The notes: generated by a model not told the origin, from the letters alone. Shown: positions 25,384 to 34,035, counted from the stretch's first letter. The stretch: 64,000 bases of DNA from Catellatospora sichuanensis (GCF_007483665.1 NZ_ML660184.1:350932-414931), one strand, 5' to 3'. Program-made: numbers and translations.

Positions 25384-25419
25384 AAGGGAGGCCGTTGGCT
25401 GCCACCAGCGACCTCCCTT
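25384..25419 (-). terminator. intrinsic terminator of tsf
   Basis: On the minus strand AAGGGAGG (25419-25412) pairs with CCTCCCTT (25391-25384) and is followed by a short T-run. It starts 27 bases after the tsf stop. Confidence 0.72.
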
Positions 25420-25445
25420 CTTTAGTGCGTTCCGCTCGGGGCGGC

Positions 25446-26273
25446 TCAGGCCTGGCCGACCTCGAACCGCGCGAAGCGGGTGACCTCGATACCGGCCTCG
25501 ACCAGCACCTGCTTCACCGTCTTCTTCTGGTCGGTGACCGACGGCTGCTCGATCAGGACGAAGTCCTTGAAGAACGAGTTCACCCGGCCCTCGATGATCT
25601 TCGGCAGGGCCGCCTCGGGCTTGCCCTCCTCGCGAGCGGTCTGCTCGGCGATGCGGCGCTCGGACTCGACGACCTCGGCGGGCACCTCGTCACGGGTGAC
25701 GAACTTCGGCCGCATGGCCGCGATCTGCATCGCCACCGAGCGGGCGTCGTCCGCGCCGGCCTCGTCGGTCTTGCCGCTGTACTGGACGGCGACACCCACC
25801 TGCGGGGGCAGGTCGGCGCTCTTGCGGTGCATGTACACCGCGACCGCGCCCTCCAGCACCGCGAAGCGGCCGATGACCAGCTTCTCGCCGATCTTGGCCG
25901 ACTGGTCCTGCATCAGGTCGGCGACGGTGCCGTCACCGATCTTCGAGGCGAGCAGCGCCTCCACGTCGGCCGGCTTGGTCTCGGCGACGTGGGCGACCAG
26001 CTGCTCGGCCAGCGCGATGAACGCGTCGTTCTTGGCGACGAAGTCCGTCTCGCAGTTGAGCTCCAGCAGCGCGGCGCCCTTGTGGGCGACCAGGCCGTTG
26101 GCGGTGGAGCGGCCGGCGCGCTTGCCGACATCCTTGGCGCCCTTGACGCGCAGGATCTCCACGGCCTTGTCGAAGTCGCCCTCGGACTCCTCGAGCGCCT
26201 TCTTGCAGTCCATCATGCCGGAGCCGGTCAGCTCACGGAGCCGCTTGACGTCTGCAGCGGAAATAGTGGACAT
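25446..26273 (-). CDS. tsf: translation elongation factor Ts
   Basis: 275 aa nucleotide exchange factor for EF-Tu. The N-terminal UBA-like domain reads [20 protein letters not shown], followed by the core [10 protein letters not shown], and the C-terminal half has [20 protein letters not shown] and [14 protein letters not shown]. The ATG at 26273 is preceded by GAGGGAA; the frame extends to 26315 but that start lies in the intergenic hairpin flank. Downstream of rpsB, as nearly always. Confidence 0.96.
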   Translation of the reverse strand: MSTISAADVKRLRELTGSGMMDCKKALEESEGDFDKAVEILRVKGAKDVGKRAGRSTANGLVAHKGAALLELNCETDFVAKNDAFIALAEQLVAHVAETKPADVEALLASKIGDGTVADLMQDQSAKIGEKLVIGRFAVLEGAVAVYMHRKSADLPPQVGVAVQYSGKTDEAGADDARSVAMQIAAMRPKFVTRDEVPAEVVESERRIAEQTAREEGKPEAALPKIIEGRVNSFFKDFVLIEQPSVTDQKKTVKQVLVEAGIEVTRFARFEVGQA

Positions 26274-26310
26274 CAGTTCCCTCTTTGGTAGAAGACTTCG
26301 CAAGTCGTAC

Positions 26311-26343
26311 CACACGGTGCGGGTCGTCGACCCGCACCGTGTG
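26311..26343. terminator. perfect 16-bp palindromic hairpin between rpsB and tsf
   Basis: CACACGGTGCGGGTCG at 26311-26326 is repeated as its exact complement at 26328-26343 around one base. It starts 8 bases past the rpsB stop. It could attenuate readthrough into tsf, or stabilise the rpsB mRNA end. Confidence 0.7.
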
Positions 26344-26351
26344 ACAGCGGA

Positions 26352-27224
26352 TCACTCAGCGGCAGCGGCGGGCGCGGTCTCGGCCGGAGCGGCCTCGGCG
26401 GCCGGGGCCTCGGCGGCCGGAGCCTCGGCGGCCGGCTTGTCCCCGGCCAGCAGCTCCTGCTCCCACTCGGCCATCGGCTCGTCGGCCGCGACGGTGCCGG
26501 GCTCCGGCTTCACGTCGCCGCCACGCGCGGCCTTGCCCGAGCGGGCGATCAGGCCGTCGGCCACCGCGGTCGCGATGACCTTGGTCAGCAGCTCGGCCGA
26601 GCGGATCGCGTCGTCGTTGCCCGGGATCGGGAAGTCGACCTCGTCCGGGTCGCAGTTGGTGTCCAGGATCGCGATCACCGGGATGCCCAGCTTGCGGGCC
26701 TCGTCGACGGCGATGTGCTCCTTCTTGGTGTCCACGATCCAGACCGCCGACGGCAGCTTGGTCATGTCCCGCAGACCGCCGAGGGTCTTGGTGAGCTTCG
26801 TCTTCTCCCGCGACAGCTGCAGGGTCTCCTTCTTGGTGTACCCCGCGGCGGTGCCGGTCAGGTCGATCGACTCCAGCTCCTTCATCCGCTGCAGCCGCTT
26901 GTACACCGTCTGGAAGTTGGTGAGCATGCCGCCCAGCCAGCGGTGGTTGACGTAGGGCATGCCCACGCGTGCGGCCTGCTCGGCCACGGCCTCCTGGGCC
27001 TGCTTCTTCGTGCCGACGAACAGCACGGTGCCGCCCTCGGCGACGGTGTTGCGGACGAACGCGTACGCCTTCTCGATGTACTCGAGCGTCTGGCGCAGGT
27101 CGATGATGTAGATGCCGTTGCGCTCGGTGAAGATGAAGCGCTTCATCTTCGGGTTCCAGCGACGGGTCTGGTGCCCGAAGTGAACGCCGCTCTCCAGCAA
27201 CTGGCGCATGCTGACTACAGCCAT
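26352..27224 (-). CDS. rpsB: 30S ribosomal protein S2
   Basis: 290 aa. The S2 core is complete: [52 protein letters not shown] and [12 protein letters not shown], then [20 protein letters not shown]. The C-terminal 40 or so residues form an actinobacteria-like acidic/alanine tail built from PAAEA units. The ATG at 27224 is six codons before the conserved MRQLLE and has only a weak ribosome site. Confidence 0.97.
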   Translation of the reverse strand: MAVVSMRQLLESGVHFGHQTRRWNPKMKRFIFTERNGIYIIDLRQTLEYIEKAYAFVRNTVAEGGTVLFVGTKKQAQEAVAEQAARVGMPYVNHRWLGGMLTNFQTVYKRLQRMKELESIDLTGTAAGYTKKETLQLSREKTKLTKTLGGLRDMTKLPSAVWIVDTKKEHIAVDEARKLGIPVIAILDTNCDPDEVDFPIPGNDDAIRSAELLTKVIATAVADGLIARSGKAARGGDVKPEPGTVAADEPMAEWEQELLAGDKPAAEAPAAEAPAAEAAPAETAPAAAAE

Positions 27225-27420
27225 GTGTAGGCCTATCTCTCGGCACGGACGCAGGCCCGTGCTTTCCCTGGTTGAACCGGCAGCCGGCGGCTGCCGCCTG
27301 GCGCCCGGTCGTCGGCCATGGTGGAACCCCGCGAACGGGGACCAGGGAGGCCGCCGCCCTGCCTGACTACAGGCGGGAGGGCGCGCGAAGTCGACCACGT
27401 GAAGTGGTCGCGATACCCAA
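27225..27420 (-). other. structured rpsB 5' leader
   Basis: Between rpsB and the next gene the transcript would fold into several short hairpins: GCACGG/CCGTGC (27243-27262), GGCAGCC/GGCTGCC (27281-27297) and CCCCG/CGGGG near 27328-27341. S2 is autoregulated through its leader in other bacteria. No known leader motif was recognised here. Confidence 0.35.
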
Positions 27421-27478
27421 GTGTACGCGGTGCCCCGGGTCACCCTCGCCCGGGACACCGCTCAACGCCTGGCGACCG

Positions 27479-28333
27479 CTAGGAGGCGGTGGCCGCGGCC
27501 AACATCAGCGCCGCACCCACCAGCAGATAGGCCAGCGGGGTACGCAGCCAGACCCGCGGGCCCTGGAACTGCACCGCGGTGGCCGCGCCCGTGGTCAGGG
27601 CATACAGGCCGAGCGCGAGGAACGGGAAGGCCGTCATCGCCAGCAGCGGCGCCAGCACGAGCCCGGCCTCTGTCTGGAACAGGCCCGCCAGCAGCGGGCG
27701 CAGCATCATCAGCTCGCCGAACCCGGCGAGCGCCCAGAACGCCACCAGCAGGGCCGGCCGCTTGCTGCGGTAGAGCCCGTCGGACTCGGCGACCGAGCGG
27801 CGCACCGCGGCCGCGTCGACGGTCGAGGTCGGCTGCTGGATCGGGTCAGGGTTGCCCATGGGCGGGCCCGCCAGCGCGGGCGGCGACACGGGGCCCCGCT
27901 CGCGCGGACTTCGCGGGGCGAAGTCGATGTCCGGCATCGGCTCGGCCGGACGCTGGCCGCGCGGCGCGTAGTCCGGGTCCGGCGGGGGCAGCGGCGCGCC
28001 CGGGCGGGCCCCGCGCGGGACGAAGTCCGGGTCGGGGGGCGGCAGCGGCTGCCCGGAGCGCTGGCCGCGGGGCGCGAAGTCCGGGTCCGGCGGAGCCTGG
28101 TAGCGGTCCCCGCCACGGTCCCAGTCACGGTCGTCGCGGCCGCCGCCAGGCCCGGGACCTGCGCTCAGGTCGGCCAGCGAGGCGTAACGGCTGTCGCCGG
28201 AACGGGGTGCCGGCACGCGGGATTCCCCATCGAAGTCGTATGCGTACTGGTCCGGTGCGCGCCGGTCGTCCCGGCCGCCGCGCTGCTCGCGAAAAGAGTT
28301 CGGCCAGTCGGCGAAGTCGTCATGTCCGTCCAC
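27479..28333 (-). CDS. membrane protein with proline-rich repeat N-terminus
   Basis: 284 aa. Residues 1-150 are hydrophilic and probably disordered, with three tandem units of about 18 residues built on PPDPDF-PRG-R---PL. The C-terminal part has four hydrophobic helices (ALLVAFWALAGFGELMML, GLVLAPLLAMTAFPFLALGL, LYALTTGAATAVQF and LAYLLVGAALMLAAA). It is not a recognised family, though similar proteins of unknown role lie beside rpsB in Micromonosporaceae. The GTG at 28333 is chosen because the acidic head (VDGHDDFADW) then begins the protein and the frame further upstream crosses the yraN promoter region. Confidence 0.68.
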   Translation of the reverse strand: MDGHDDFADWPNSFREQRGGRDDRRAPDQYAYDFDGESRVPAPRSGDSRYASLADLSAGPGPGGGRDDRDWDRGGDRYQAPPDPDFAPRGQRSGQPLPPPDPDFVPRGARPGAPLPPPDPDYAPRGQRPAEPMPDIDFAPRSPRERGPVSPPALAGPPMGNPDPIQQPTSTVDAAAVRRSVAESDGLYRSKRPALLVAFWALAGFGELMMLRPLLAGLFQTEAGLVLAPLLAMTAFPFLALGLYALTTGAATAVQFQGPRVWLRTPLAYLLVGAALMLAAATAS

Positions 28334-28494
28334 GGCCGCCCACCGTAGAGCAGATTTCACCTTCGCGCCAACAAGCGGCCGCCTTAACAGATCAACCACA
28401 TGATCAGGCGCATATCCACAAGCGGCCCACCGTCCACAGCCGACGGCCCTGACGCCGTGCGATCCGGCCCGCCCACCGTGTTGGCTCGGCGCCC

Positions 28495-28854
28495 ATGACG
28501 AAGGTGACACAGGCCCTCGGCGCCTGGGGAGAACGCCTGGCCGCGGCCCATCTACTGGACGCGGGCATGGTGCTGCTCGACCGCAACTGGCGGTGCGCGG
28601 CCGGGGAGATCGACATCGTCGCGCGCGACGGCGACGCGGTGGTCTTCTGCGAGGTGAAGACCCGCCGCGGTGCGACATACGGCACACCCGCCGAGGCGGT
28701 GGCCAGGGCCAAGGTCCGGCGGCTGCGGCAGCTGGCCGCCCAGTGGCTGGCGGTCAGCGGCATACGCCCCGCCGAGGTCCGCTTCGACGTCGTCAGCGTG
28801 TACGCCCGGCACGGCGCCGACCCGGTCGTCGACCACATCCGCGGCGCGTTCTGA
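28495..28854 (+). CDS. yraN: YraN family (UPF0102) endonuclease-fold protein
   Basis: 119 aa, full length for UPF0102. It has the Holliday-junction-resolvase-like fold with GEIDIVARDG (Glu38, Asp40) and FCEVKTRRG (Glu53, Lys55), the PD-(D/E)XK metal residues, preceded by LGAWGERLAAAHL. Biological role not established. It opens a yraN-comM-dprA operon, a conserved trio linked with DNA uptake and recombination. In this genome the trio is opposite in direction to the ribosomal genes on both sides. Confidence 0.92.
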   Translation: MTKVTQALGAWGERLAAAHLLDAGMVLLDRNWRCAAGEIDIVARDGDAVVFCEVKTRRGATYGTPAEAVARAKVRRLRQLAAQWLAVSGIRPAEVRFDVVSVYARHGADPVVDHIRGAF

Positions 28855-28881
28855 CGTGCACGAGCAGAACGGAGGGGCTCG

Positions 28882-28956
28882 ATGAGCGAGCGCAGCGAGC
28901 GACCCGGCAGGCACAGGCCTCATCGAGACCCGCAGCGAAGCGGAGGGACTCGATGA
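28882..28956 (+). CDS. possible 24-codon leader ORF coupled to comM
   Basis: An ATG at 28882, behind GGAGGGGC, opens MSERSERPGRHRPHRDPQRS plus four residues and stops at 28956, overlapping the comM ATG (CGATGA). The start context CGGAGGGGCTCGATGAGC is almost identical to that of comM 71 bases on. It may couple or tune comM translation, or may simply be a duplicated start region. The GATGAGCGAGCGCAGCGAGC segment also resembles a dispersed actinobacterial repeat. Confidence 0.35.
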   Translation: MSERSERPGRHRPHRDPQRSGGTR

Positions 28957-30473
28957 GCTACGCGATGGTGCTGTGCGCCGCGCTGGAAGGGGTCACCGGG
29001 CAGCTCGTGCGGGTCGAGGCCGACCTGGCCGCGGGGCTGCCGGTCGTGGTGCTGAGCGGGCTGCCCGACACGGCGCTCAACGAGGCCCGCGAGCGGGTGC
29101 GCGCAGCGATCACCAACTCTGGCGAGCGCTGGCCGCAGCAGCGCATCTCCATCAACCTCGACCCCGCGGACCTTCGCAAACGCGGATCGGCTTTCGATCT
29201 TCCCATCGCACTTTCGATACTCGGGGGCACCGGCACCCTGCCCCTGGCCGGGCTCGACGACGTGCTGGTGCTGGGCGAGCTGGGCCTGGACGGCTCGGTG
29301 CGCGCGGTACGCGGAGTGCTGCCGATGGTGGCCGCGGCCGCCGGGCAGGGCATCACCAAAGCGGTCGTGCCGGTCGGCAATGCCGCCGAGGCGGCGCTCG
29401 TGCCCGGGATGCGGGTGCTGGCCGCGGACACCCTGGGCCGGGTGATCGGCTTCCTGCGCGGCCGGTGCGCCCTGCTCGAACCGCCGGACGCGCTGCCCAG
29501 GCCGGGCGGGCCGGAGCCCGATCTGGCCGACGTCGCGGGCCAGGAGACGGGGCGGCTGGGCGTGGAGCTGGCCGCCGCGGGCGGGCATCACCTGGCGTTG
29601 TTCGGCCCGCCCGGCGCGGGCAAGACGATGCTGGCGCAGCGGCTGCCCTCGCTGCTGCCTCGCCTGGACGACGAGGCCTCGCTGGAGGTCACCGCCCTGC
29701 ACTCGATCGCCGGGGTGCTCGCGCCGGGTGAGCCGCTGCTGCGCAGGCCGCCCTACCAGGCGCCACACCACACCGCTTCGGTGCCGGCGCTGGTGGGCGG
29801 CGGCAGCGGGCTGGCCCGGCCCGGCGCGCTGTCGCTGGCGCACCGGGGTGTGCTGTTCCTCGACGAGGCTCCCGAGTTCACCCGGCAGGCGCTGGACACG
29901 CTGCGCCAGCCTCTGGAGGACGGGGTCGTCACGCTGGGCCGCTCGCGCGGCGTGGTGGTGTATCCGGCGCAGGTGCAGGTGGTGCTCGCGGCCAACCCGT
30001 GCCCGTGCGCCCGGCCGGCCGGCGACGCCGGGTGTGCCTGCACCCCGCAGGTGAAGCGGCGCTACCTGGGGCGCATCTCCGGGCCGCTGCTGGACCGCAT
30101 CGACATCCAGCTGACGCTGCCGCCGCTGAAGGCGGCCCACCTGTTCACCGACTCGTCCATGCGCGAGTCCTCGCACGTGGTGGCGCAGCGGGTGGCCGCG
30201 GCGCGGGCGACGGCCACGGCGCGCTGGGCCGGGCTGGGCGCGCGCTGCAACGGCGAGGTGCCCGGCACCGTGCTGCGCCAGCGCCGCTGGCGGCTGCCCG
30301 ACGACGTCACCGAGGGGCTGCGCCGCCGACTGGACACCGGTGACATGTCCGCCCGCGGCCACGACCGGGTGCTGCGTATGGCCTGGACCCTGAGTGACCT
30401 GGCCGGCTTGGACCGGCCCGGCAAGGACGAGATCAACATCGCCCTCACCCTGCGCAATGGAGGCACGACATGA
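28953..30473 (+). CDS. comM: YifB family Mg chelatase-like AAA ATPase
   Basis: 506 aa. ComM/YifB proteins are hexameric helicases that help branch migration during natural transformation. The N-terminal ChlI-like domain (SYAMVLCAALEGVTGQ, LPVVVLSGLPDTALNEARER) precedes an Mg-chelatase AAA core with Walker A GPPGAGKTML (about residue 217), GVLFLDEAPEF (Walker B) and NPCPCARPAG, then a C-terminal chelatase domain. The ATG at 28953 follows GGAGGGAC. Its stop overlaps the dprA start by four bases. Confidence 0.95.
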   Translation: MSYAMVLCAALEGVTGQLVRVEADLAAGLPVVVLSGLPDTALNEARERVRAAITNSGERWPQQRISINLDPADLRKRGSAFDLPIALSILGGTGTLPLAGLDDVLVLGELGLDGSVRAVRGVLPMVAAAAGQGITKAVVPVGNAAEAALVPGMRVLAADTLGRVIGFLRGRCALLEPPDALPRPGGPEPDLADVAGQETGRLGVELAAAGGHHLALFGPPGAGKTMLAQRLPSLLPRLDDEASLEVTALHSIAGVLAPGEPLLRRPPYQAPHHTASVPALVGGGSGLARPGALSLAHRGVLFLDEAPEFTRQALDTLRQPLEDGVVTLGRSRGVVVYPAQVQVVLAANPCPCARPAGDAGCACTPQVKRRYLGRISGPLLDRIDIQLTLPPLKAAHLFTDSSMRESSHVVAQRVAAARATATARWAGLGARCNGEVPGTVLRQRRWRLPDDVTEGLRRRLDTGDMSARGHDRVLRMAWTLSDLAGLDRPGKDEINIALTLRNGGTT

Positions 30474-31675
30474 ACATCCTCGACATCCCCACCGGCTCCA
30501 CGGACGACCAGGCGGTCCGCGACGCCCGCATCGTGCTGGGCAGCCTGGTCGAGCCGGGCAGCCGCCGCCTGTACGAGCTGGTCGCCGCGTACGGGCCGGT
30601 CGAGGCGCTGGACCGGCTCGTCAAGGGCCACGAGGACGGGCCGCTGGCCGAGGCGGCGGCGCTGCGCCTGCACGGCCGCCCGCCCGCGGAGTTCGCTGCC
30701 CGGTTGTGGGAGCGCTCGGACCGGCTGGGCGTACGCATCCTCACGCCCGAGTCGGGCGAATGGCCTGTGCGGCTGGCCGATCTGCGGCACATCAGCGTCG
30801 ACGGGCCGAACACGATCGACCGGGACACGTACCCGCCGCAGTGTGTGTGGCTGCGCGGACCGCACCGGCTCGACGACGCGGTCGAGCGGTCCGTGGCCAT
30901 GGTCGGCGCACGGGCCAACACCGTCTACGGCGCGCACGCGGCGACCGAGCTGGGCTACGGGCTGGCCGACCGGAGCTGGTCGGTGGTGTCCGGCGGCGCG
31001 TACGGCATCGACGCGATCGCGCACCGGGCCGCGCTGGCCGCGGGCGGTGTGACCGTCGCGGTGCTGGCCTGCGGCGTGGACCGGCCGTATCCGCTGAGCA
31101 ACACCGCCCTGTTCGACCAGGTCGCCGAGGAGGGCCTGTTGATCAGCGAGTGGCCGCCGGGCACCGCGCCGTTCAAGGTGCGCTTCCTGGTGCGCAACCG
31201 GGTCATCGCCGCACTGTCGCGGGGCACGGTGCTGGTCGAGGCGGCCGCCCGCAGCGGGGCCCGGCAGACCCTGCGCCGGGCCCGGCAGCTGCGCCGCGCC
31301 GCGATGGCCGTGCCGGGCCCAATCACCTCGGAGATGTCCGTCGGCTGCCACGAGGAGCTGCGCCGCGAGCCGCACGAGCCGGTGCGGCCGGTCGCCACCG
31401 TCGAGCAGGTGCTGGAGGAGGTCGGCGGCATCGGCGAGCTGGCCCCGGTGCCCCGCGGCGCGGACCGCCCGCTGGATGCGCTGGACCCGGTGGAGCGGCA
31501 GCTGGTGGACGCGGTGCCGCGGCGCGGCGGGGCGTATCCCGAGCAGATCGCCGCCGACGCCGGCGTGTCCCTGCGGGCCGCGCTCGCGATCCTGCCGTCC
31601 CTGGCGCTGCGCGGACACCTGCGCGAGCACGGCGGCGGATTCGCGAGGCCCCTGCGGACCGGGCGGACGGCCTAG
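30470..31675 (+). CDS. dprA: DNA-processing protein DprA
   Basis: 401 aa. DprA loads RecA on incoming single-stranded DNA. The Rossmann-like core contains AMVGARANTVYG, SVVSGGAYGIDAIAHRAALA, LACGVDRPYPLSN and FKVRFLVRNRVIAALSRGTV, all diagnostic. A SAM-like N-terminus and a C-terminal winged-helix (ALDPVERQLVDAVPRRGGAY, then AGVSLRAALAIL) complete it. It is coupled to comM by an ATGA overlap. Its TAG stop doubles as the first three bases of a -10 hexamer for the next gene. Confidence 0.95.
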   Translation: MNILDIPTGSTDDQAVRDARIVLGSLVEPGSRRLYELVAAYGPVEALDRLVKGHEDGPLAEAAALRLHGRPPAEFAARLWERSDRLGVRILTPESGEWPVRLADLRHISVDGPNTIDRDTYPPQCVWLRGPHRLDDAVERSVAMVGARANTVYGAHAATELGYGLADRSWSVVSGGAYGIDAIAHRAALAAGGVTVAVLACGVDRPYPLSNTALFDQVAEEGLLISEWPPGTAPFKVRFLVRNRVIAALSRGTVLVEAAARSGARQTLRRARQLRRAAMAVPGPITSEMSVGCHEELRREPHEPVRPVATVEQVLEEVGGIGELAPVPRGADRPLDALDPVERQLVDAVPRRGGAYPEQIAADAGVSLRAALAILPSLALRGHLREHGGGFARPLRTGRTA

Positions 31676-31678
31676 ACT
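31673..31678 (+). promoter_or_regulatory. -10 element of a leaderless transcript
   Basis: TAGACT begins with the dprA stop codon and ends 8 bases before the ATG at 31687, which lacks a Shine-Dalgarno sequence. This suggests independent leaderless expression of the aminotransferase. Confidence 0.45.
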
Positions 31679-31686
31679 CCGGGTAC

Positions 31687-32856
31687 ATGATCGGTGATCC
31701 CCCGGCCCCGCTGGACGGCGCCCGCGAGCTGTTCGCGCTCGACCCGGCCGTCGCGCATGTCAACCACGGTTCGTTCGGCGCGGTCCCGGTGCCGGTGCGT
31801 CAGGCCCGGCAGCGGCTGATCGACGAGCATGACGCGAATCCCACCCGGTTCGTCACCGCAGACCTGTGGGAGCGGGTGGCCGCGGCACGGGCCGCCGCGG
31901 CCGCGTTCTGCGGGGCGGATCCCGCGGGCAGCGCGTTCGTCGCCAACGCCACCACCGGCACCGCGCTGGTGCTGGCGGCGGTCGCGCCGGGCGAGGGCGA
32001 CGAGATCGTGGTCACCGACCACGGCTACCACGCCGTCGAGCTGGCCGTCGACGATCAGCACCGGCGGCGCGGGGTGCGCGTGGTGACCGTTCCGGTCGAG
32101 CTGGGCGCGTCCGAGGCTGACACGGTCGCCGCGGTGCTGGACCGGGTCGGCCCGCGCACCCGCCTCGTCATCGTCGACCAGGTGTCCTCGGCGACCGCGC
32201 AGCGGCACCCGGTGCACACGATCGCCGCCGCGCTGCGCGATCGGGGCGTGCCGCTGCTGGTCGACGGCGCGCACGCGCCCGGCATGCTGGCCCGCCCGGT
32301 GGCCGGCCTGGCCGCCGACTTCTGGGTCGGCAACCTGCACAAGTGGGCGTTCGCGCCGCCGGGGACCGCGCTGCTGCAGGTGGCCCCGGACTGGCGGGAC
32401 CGGATGGTGCCGCTGGTGGTGTCGCACTCCCAGCCGGACGGCTTCCCGCTGTTCCTGGAGCAGCAGGGCACCCTCGACCACAGCCCCTGGTTGGCCGCGC
32501 CGGCCGGGCTCGACGTGTTCGACCGCTACGGCTTCGACACGATCCAGCGGCACAACGTCGCCCTCGCCGCGTACGGCCAGCGGGTGCTCGGGCAGGCCCT
32601 GGGCCTGGACCCGGACGCGTTGCCCGAGCCGGGCCCGGAAGTGCCCATGCGGCTGCTTCCGCTGCCGACGGGGGCGGCGCGCGGCTTCGCCGACACTGCC
32701 GCGCTGCGCACCAGGATCAGCGTCGAGCTCGGGGTCGAGCCCAACGTGATGTGGTGGCGGGACCGCGCCTTCCTGCGGATCAGCGCCCAGATCTACAACA
32801 GCGCCGCCGACTACGAGCGGCTCGCCGCGGGGCTGCCGGGCCTGCTGCGCGGCTGA
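31687..32856 (+). CDS. class V PLP-dependent aminotransferase (isopenicillin-N-epimerase-like)
   Basis: 389 aa fold-type I PLP enzyme of the NifS/CefD branch. HVNHGSFGAVPVPVRQA opens the family, FVANATTGTALVLAAV gives the phosphate site, and VDGAHAPGML carries the Asp contacting the pyridine nitrogen. WVGNLHKWAFAPPGTALL contains the Schiff-base lysine. Typical substrates are amino acids, with epimerase, desulfurase or ergothioneine-type lyase activities. Which applies is unclear, as no pathway partner is adjacent. Its last 77 bases overlap the convergent M23 gene. Confidence 0.88.
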   Translation: MIGDPPAPLDGARELFALDPAVAHVNHGSFGAVPVPVRQARQRLIDEHDANPTRFVTADLWERVAAARAAAAAFCGADPAGSAFVANATTGTALVLAAVAPGEGDEIVVTDHGYHAVELAVDDQHRRRGVRVVTVPVELGASEADTVAAVLDRVGPRTRLVIVDQVSSATAQRHPVHTIAAALRDRGVPLLVDGAHAPGMLARPVAGLAADFWVGNLHKWAFAPPGTALLQVAPDWRDRMVPLVVSHSQPDGFPLFLEQQGTLDHSPWLAAPAGLDVFDRYGFDTIQRHNVALAAYGQRVLGQALGLDPDALPEPGPEVPMRLLPLPTGAARGFADTAALRTRISVELGVEPNVMWWRDRAFLRISAQIYNSAADYERLAAGLPGLLRG

Positions 32857-33625
32857 ACGGGATCGCCACCGGGCTGTGGGTGCCGCCGGGCAGCAACCGC
32901 ACCCGGCCGAGCCCGAGCACTGCCAGCGGGTCGAGGTAGACGCCGCCGCGCCGCAGGCCCCAGTGCAGGCAGGCGGCCGTCGGACAGCCCGCGTGCCCGG
33001 CGGCGAGCGTGCCCAGCGGAGTGCCCGTGGCGACGGAATCACCGGCTTCGACCAGCGGTTCGACGGGTTCGTAGGTGGTGCGCAGGCCACCCGGATGGTC
33101 GACGCTGACGACGCCGCGGCCGGCCAGCATGCCTGCGTAGACGACGGTTCCGGCACTCGCGGCCAGCACCGGCGAGCCCGCGGCCGCGGCCAGGTCGACG
33201 CCGCGGTGGCCGGGGAGCCAGGGCTGCGGTGGCGGGTCGAACCTGCGGACCAGGTGCGGCGTGCCCGTCAACGGCCACCGCCAGCCGTTCGGGGCCCGCA
33301 GCTCGGCCGTCAGGCGGTTCGGCTGCGGGCGCGCACGTGTCGGCGCGACCATCCGGATTCGGCTTTCGAGAGAAACGTCCCCGGCCGGGGACTTGGCGCC
33401 TCCGGCCGCACCAGCCTGGGGGATCGACGCGGAGGAGGCGGCACCCGCCGCCATGGCCTTTACGGCGGGTGCGGGCGGGATGACACCGATGATCAGCAGT
33501 AGCGCCGCCATGGGCGCGATGGTCGTACTCACGGCGGCAGCGTGCCGGACGGCGGTGCCGTCTCGCGACGGGCTGCCGGGCGCGCCTGTGGACAACCGGG
33601 CGGTTGGGGACAACCGCCCGATCAC
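32780..33625 (-). CDS. M23 family metallopeptidase (LytM-like)
   Basis: Up to 281 aa. A hydrophobic segment (MAALLLIIGVIPPAPA, about residues 39-54) is a signal or anchor. The LytM domain covers about 110-245, with H140-R-G-V-D144 as the first zinc pair. The usual HLH is C219-L-H221, so the leading catalytic His is replaced by Cys. The GTG at 33625 is uncertain; GTG 33532 just before the hydrophobic stretch is an alternative. The C-terminal 40 residues overlap the aminotransferase gene. Similar peptidase genes precede rpsB in Streptomyces and Mycobacterium. Peptidoglycan cleavage or a cofactor-type role in cell division are possible. Confidence 0.87.
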   Translation of the reverse strand: MIGRLSPTARLSTGAPGSPSRDGTAVRHAAAVSTTIAPMAALLLIIGVIPPAPAVKAMAAGAASSASIPQAGAAGGAKSPAGDVSLESRIRMVAPTRARPQPNRLTAELRAPNGWRWPLTGTPHLVRRFDPPPQPWLPGHRGVDLAAAAGSPVLAASAGTVVYAGMLAGRGVVSVDHPGGLRTTYEPVEPLVEAGDSVATGTPLGTLAAGHAGCPTAACLHWGLRRGGVYLDPLAVLGLGRVRLLPGGTHSPVAIPFSRAAGPAAPRRAARSRRRCCRSGR

Positions 33626-33651
33626 GTGCCCGGTGTGCTAGGGCCGGACGT

Positions 33652-33969
33652 TCAGAATCCGCCCTCGGTGGGCAGCGAGATGTCGGGCTTCTCCAGCTCC
33701 TCGACGTTGACGTCCTTGAAGGTCATTACTCGGACATTCTTCACAAACCGGGCGGGACGGTACATGTCCCAGACCCAGGCGTCGTGCATCTCCACCTCGA
33801 AGTAGACCTCGCCGTCGGAGTTGCGCACATGCAGGTCCACCTGGTTGGCCAGATAGAACCGGCGCTCCGTCTCCACCACGTAGGAGAATTGGCGCACGAT
33901 GTCGCGATACTCCCGGTAGAGCTGCAGCTCCATGTCGGTCTCGTACTTCTCGAGATCCTCTGCGCTCAT
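33652..33969 (-). CDS. DUF2469 family protein
   Basis: 105 aa. The family is actinobacterial and very conserved: SAEDLEKYETDMELQLYREY, RDIVRQFSYVVETERRFYLA, then NQVDLHVRN and FEVEMHDAWVWDMYRPARFV. Function unknown. The acidic, tyrosine-rich composition and its constant place beside rnhB and lepB suggest a core cellular role. GGAGGG precedes the ATG at 33969. Confidence 0.93.
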   Translation of the reverse strand: MSAEDLEKYETDMELQLYREYRDIVRQFSYVVETERRFYLANQVDLHVRNSDGEVYFEVEMHDAWVWDMYRPARFVKNVRVMTFKDVNVEELEKPDISLPTEGGF

Positions 33970-34035
33970 CGTTCGCCCTCCTGCGGCCCACATCCTGCCG
34001 ATGAACCGTACCGCGCCGCGCCCAGCGGCGCGCGT

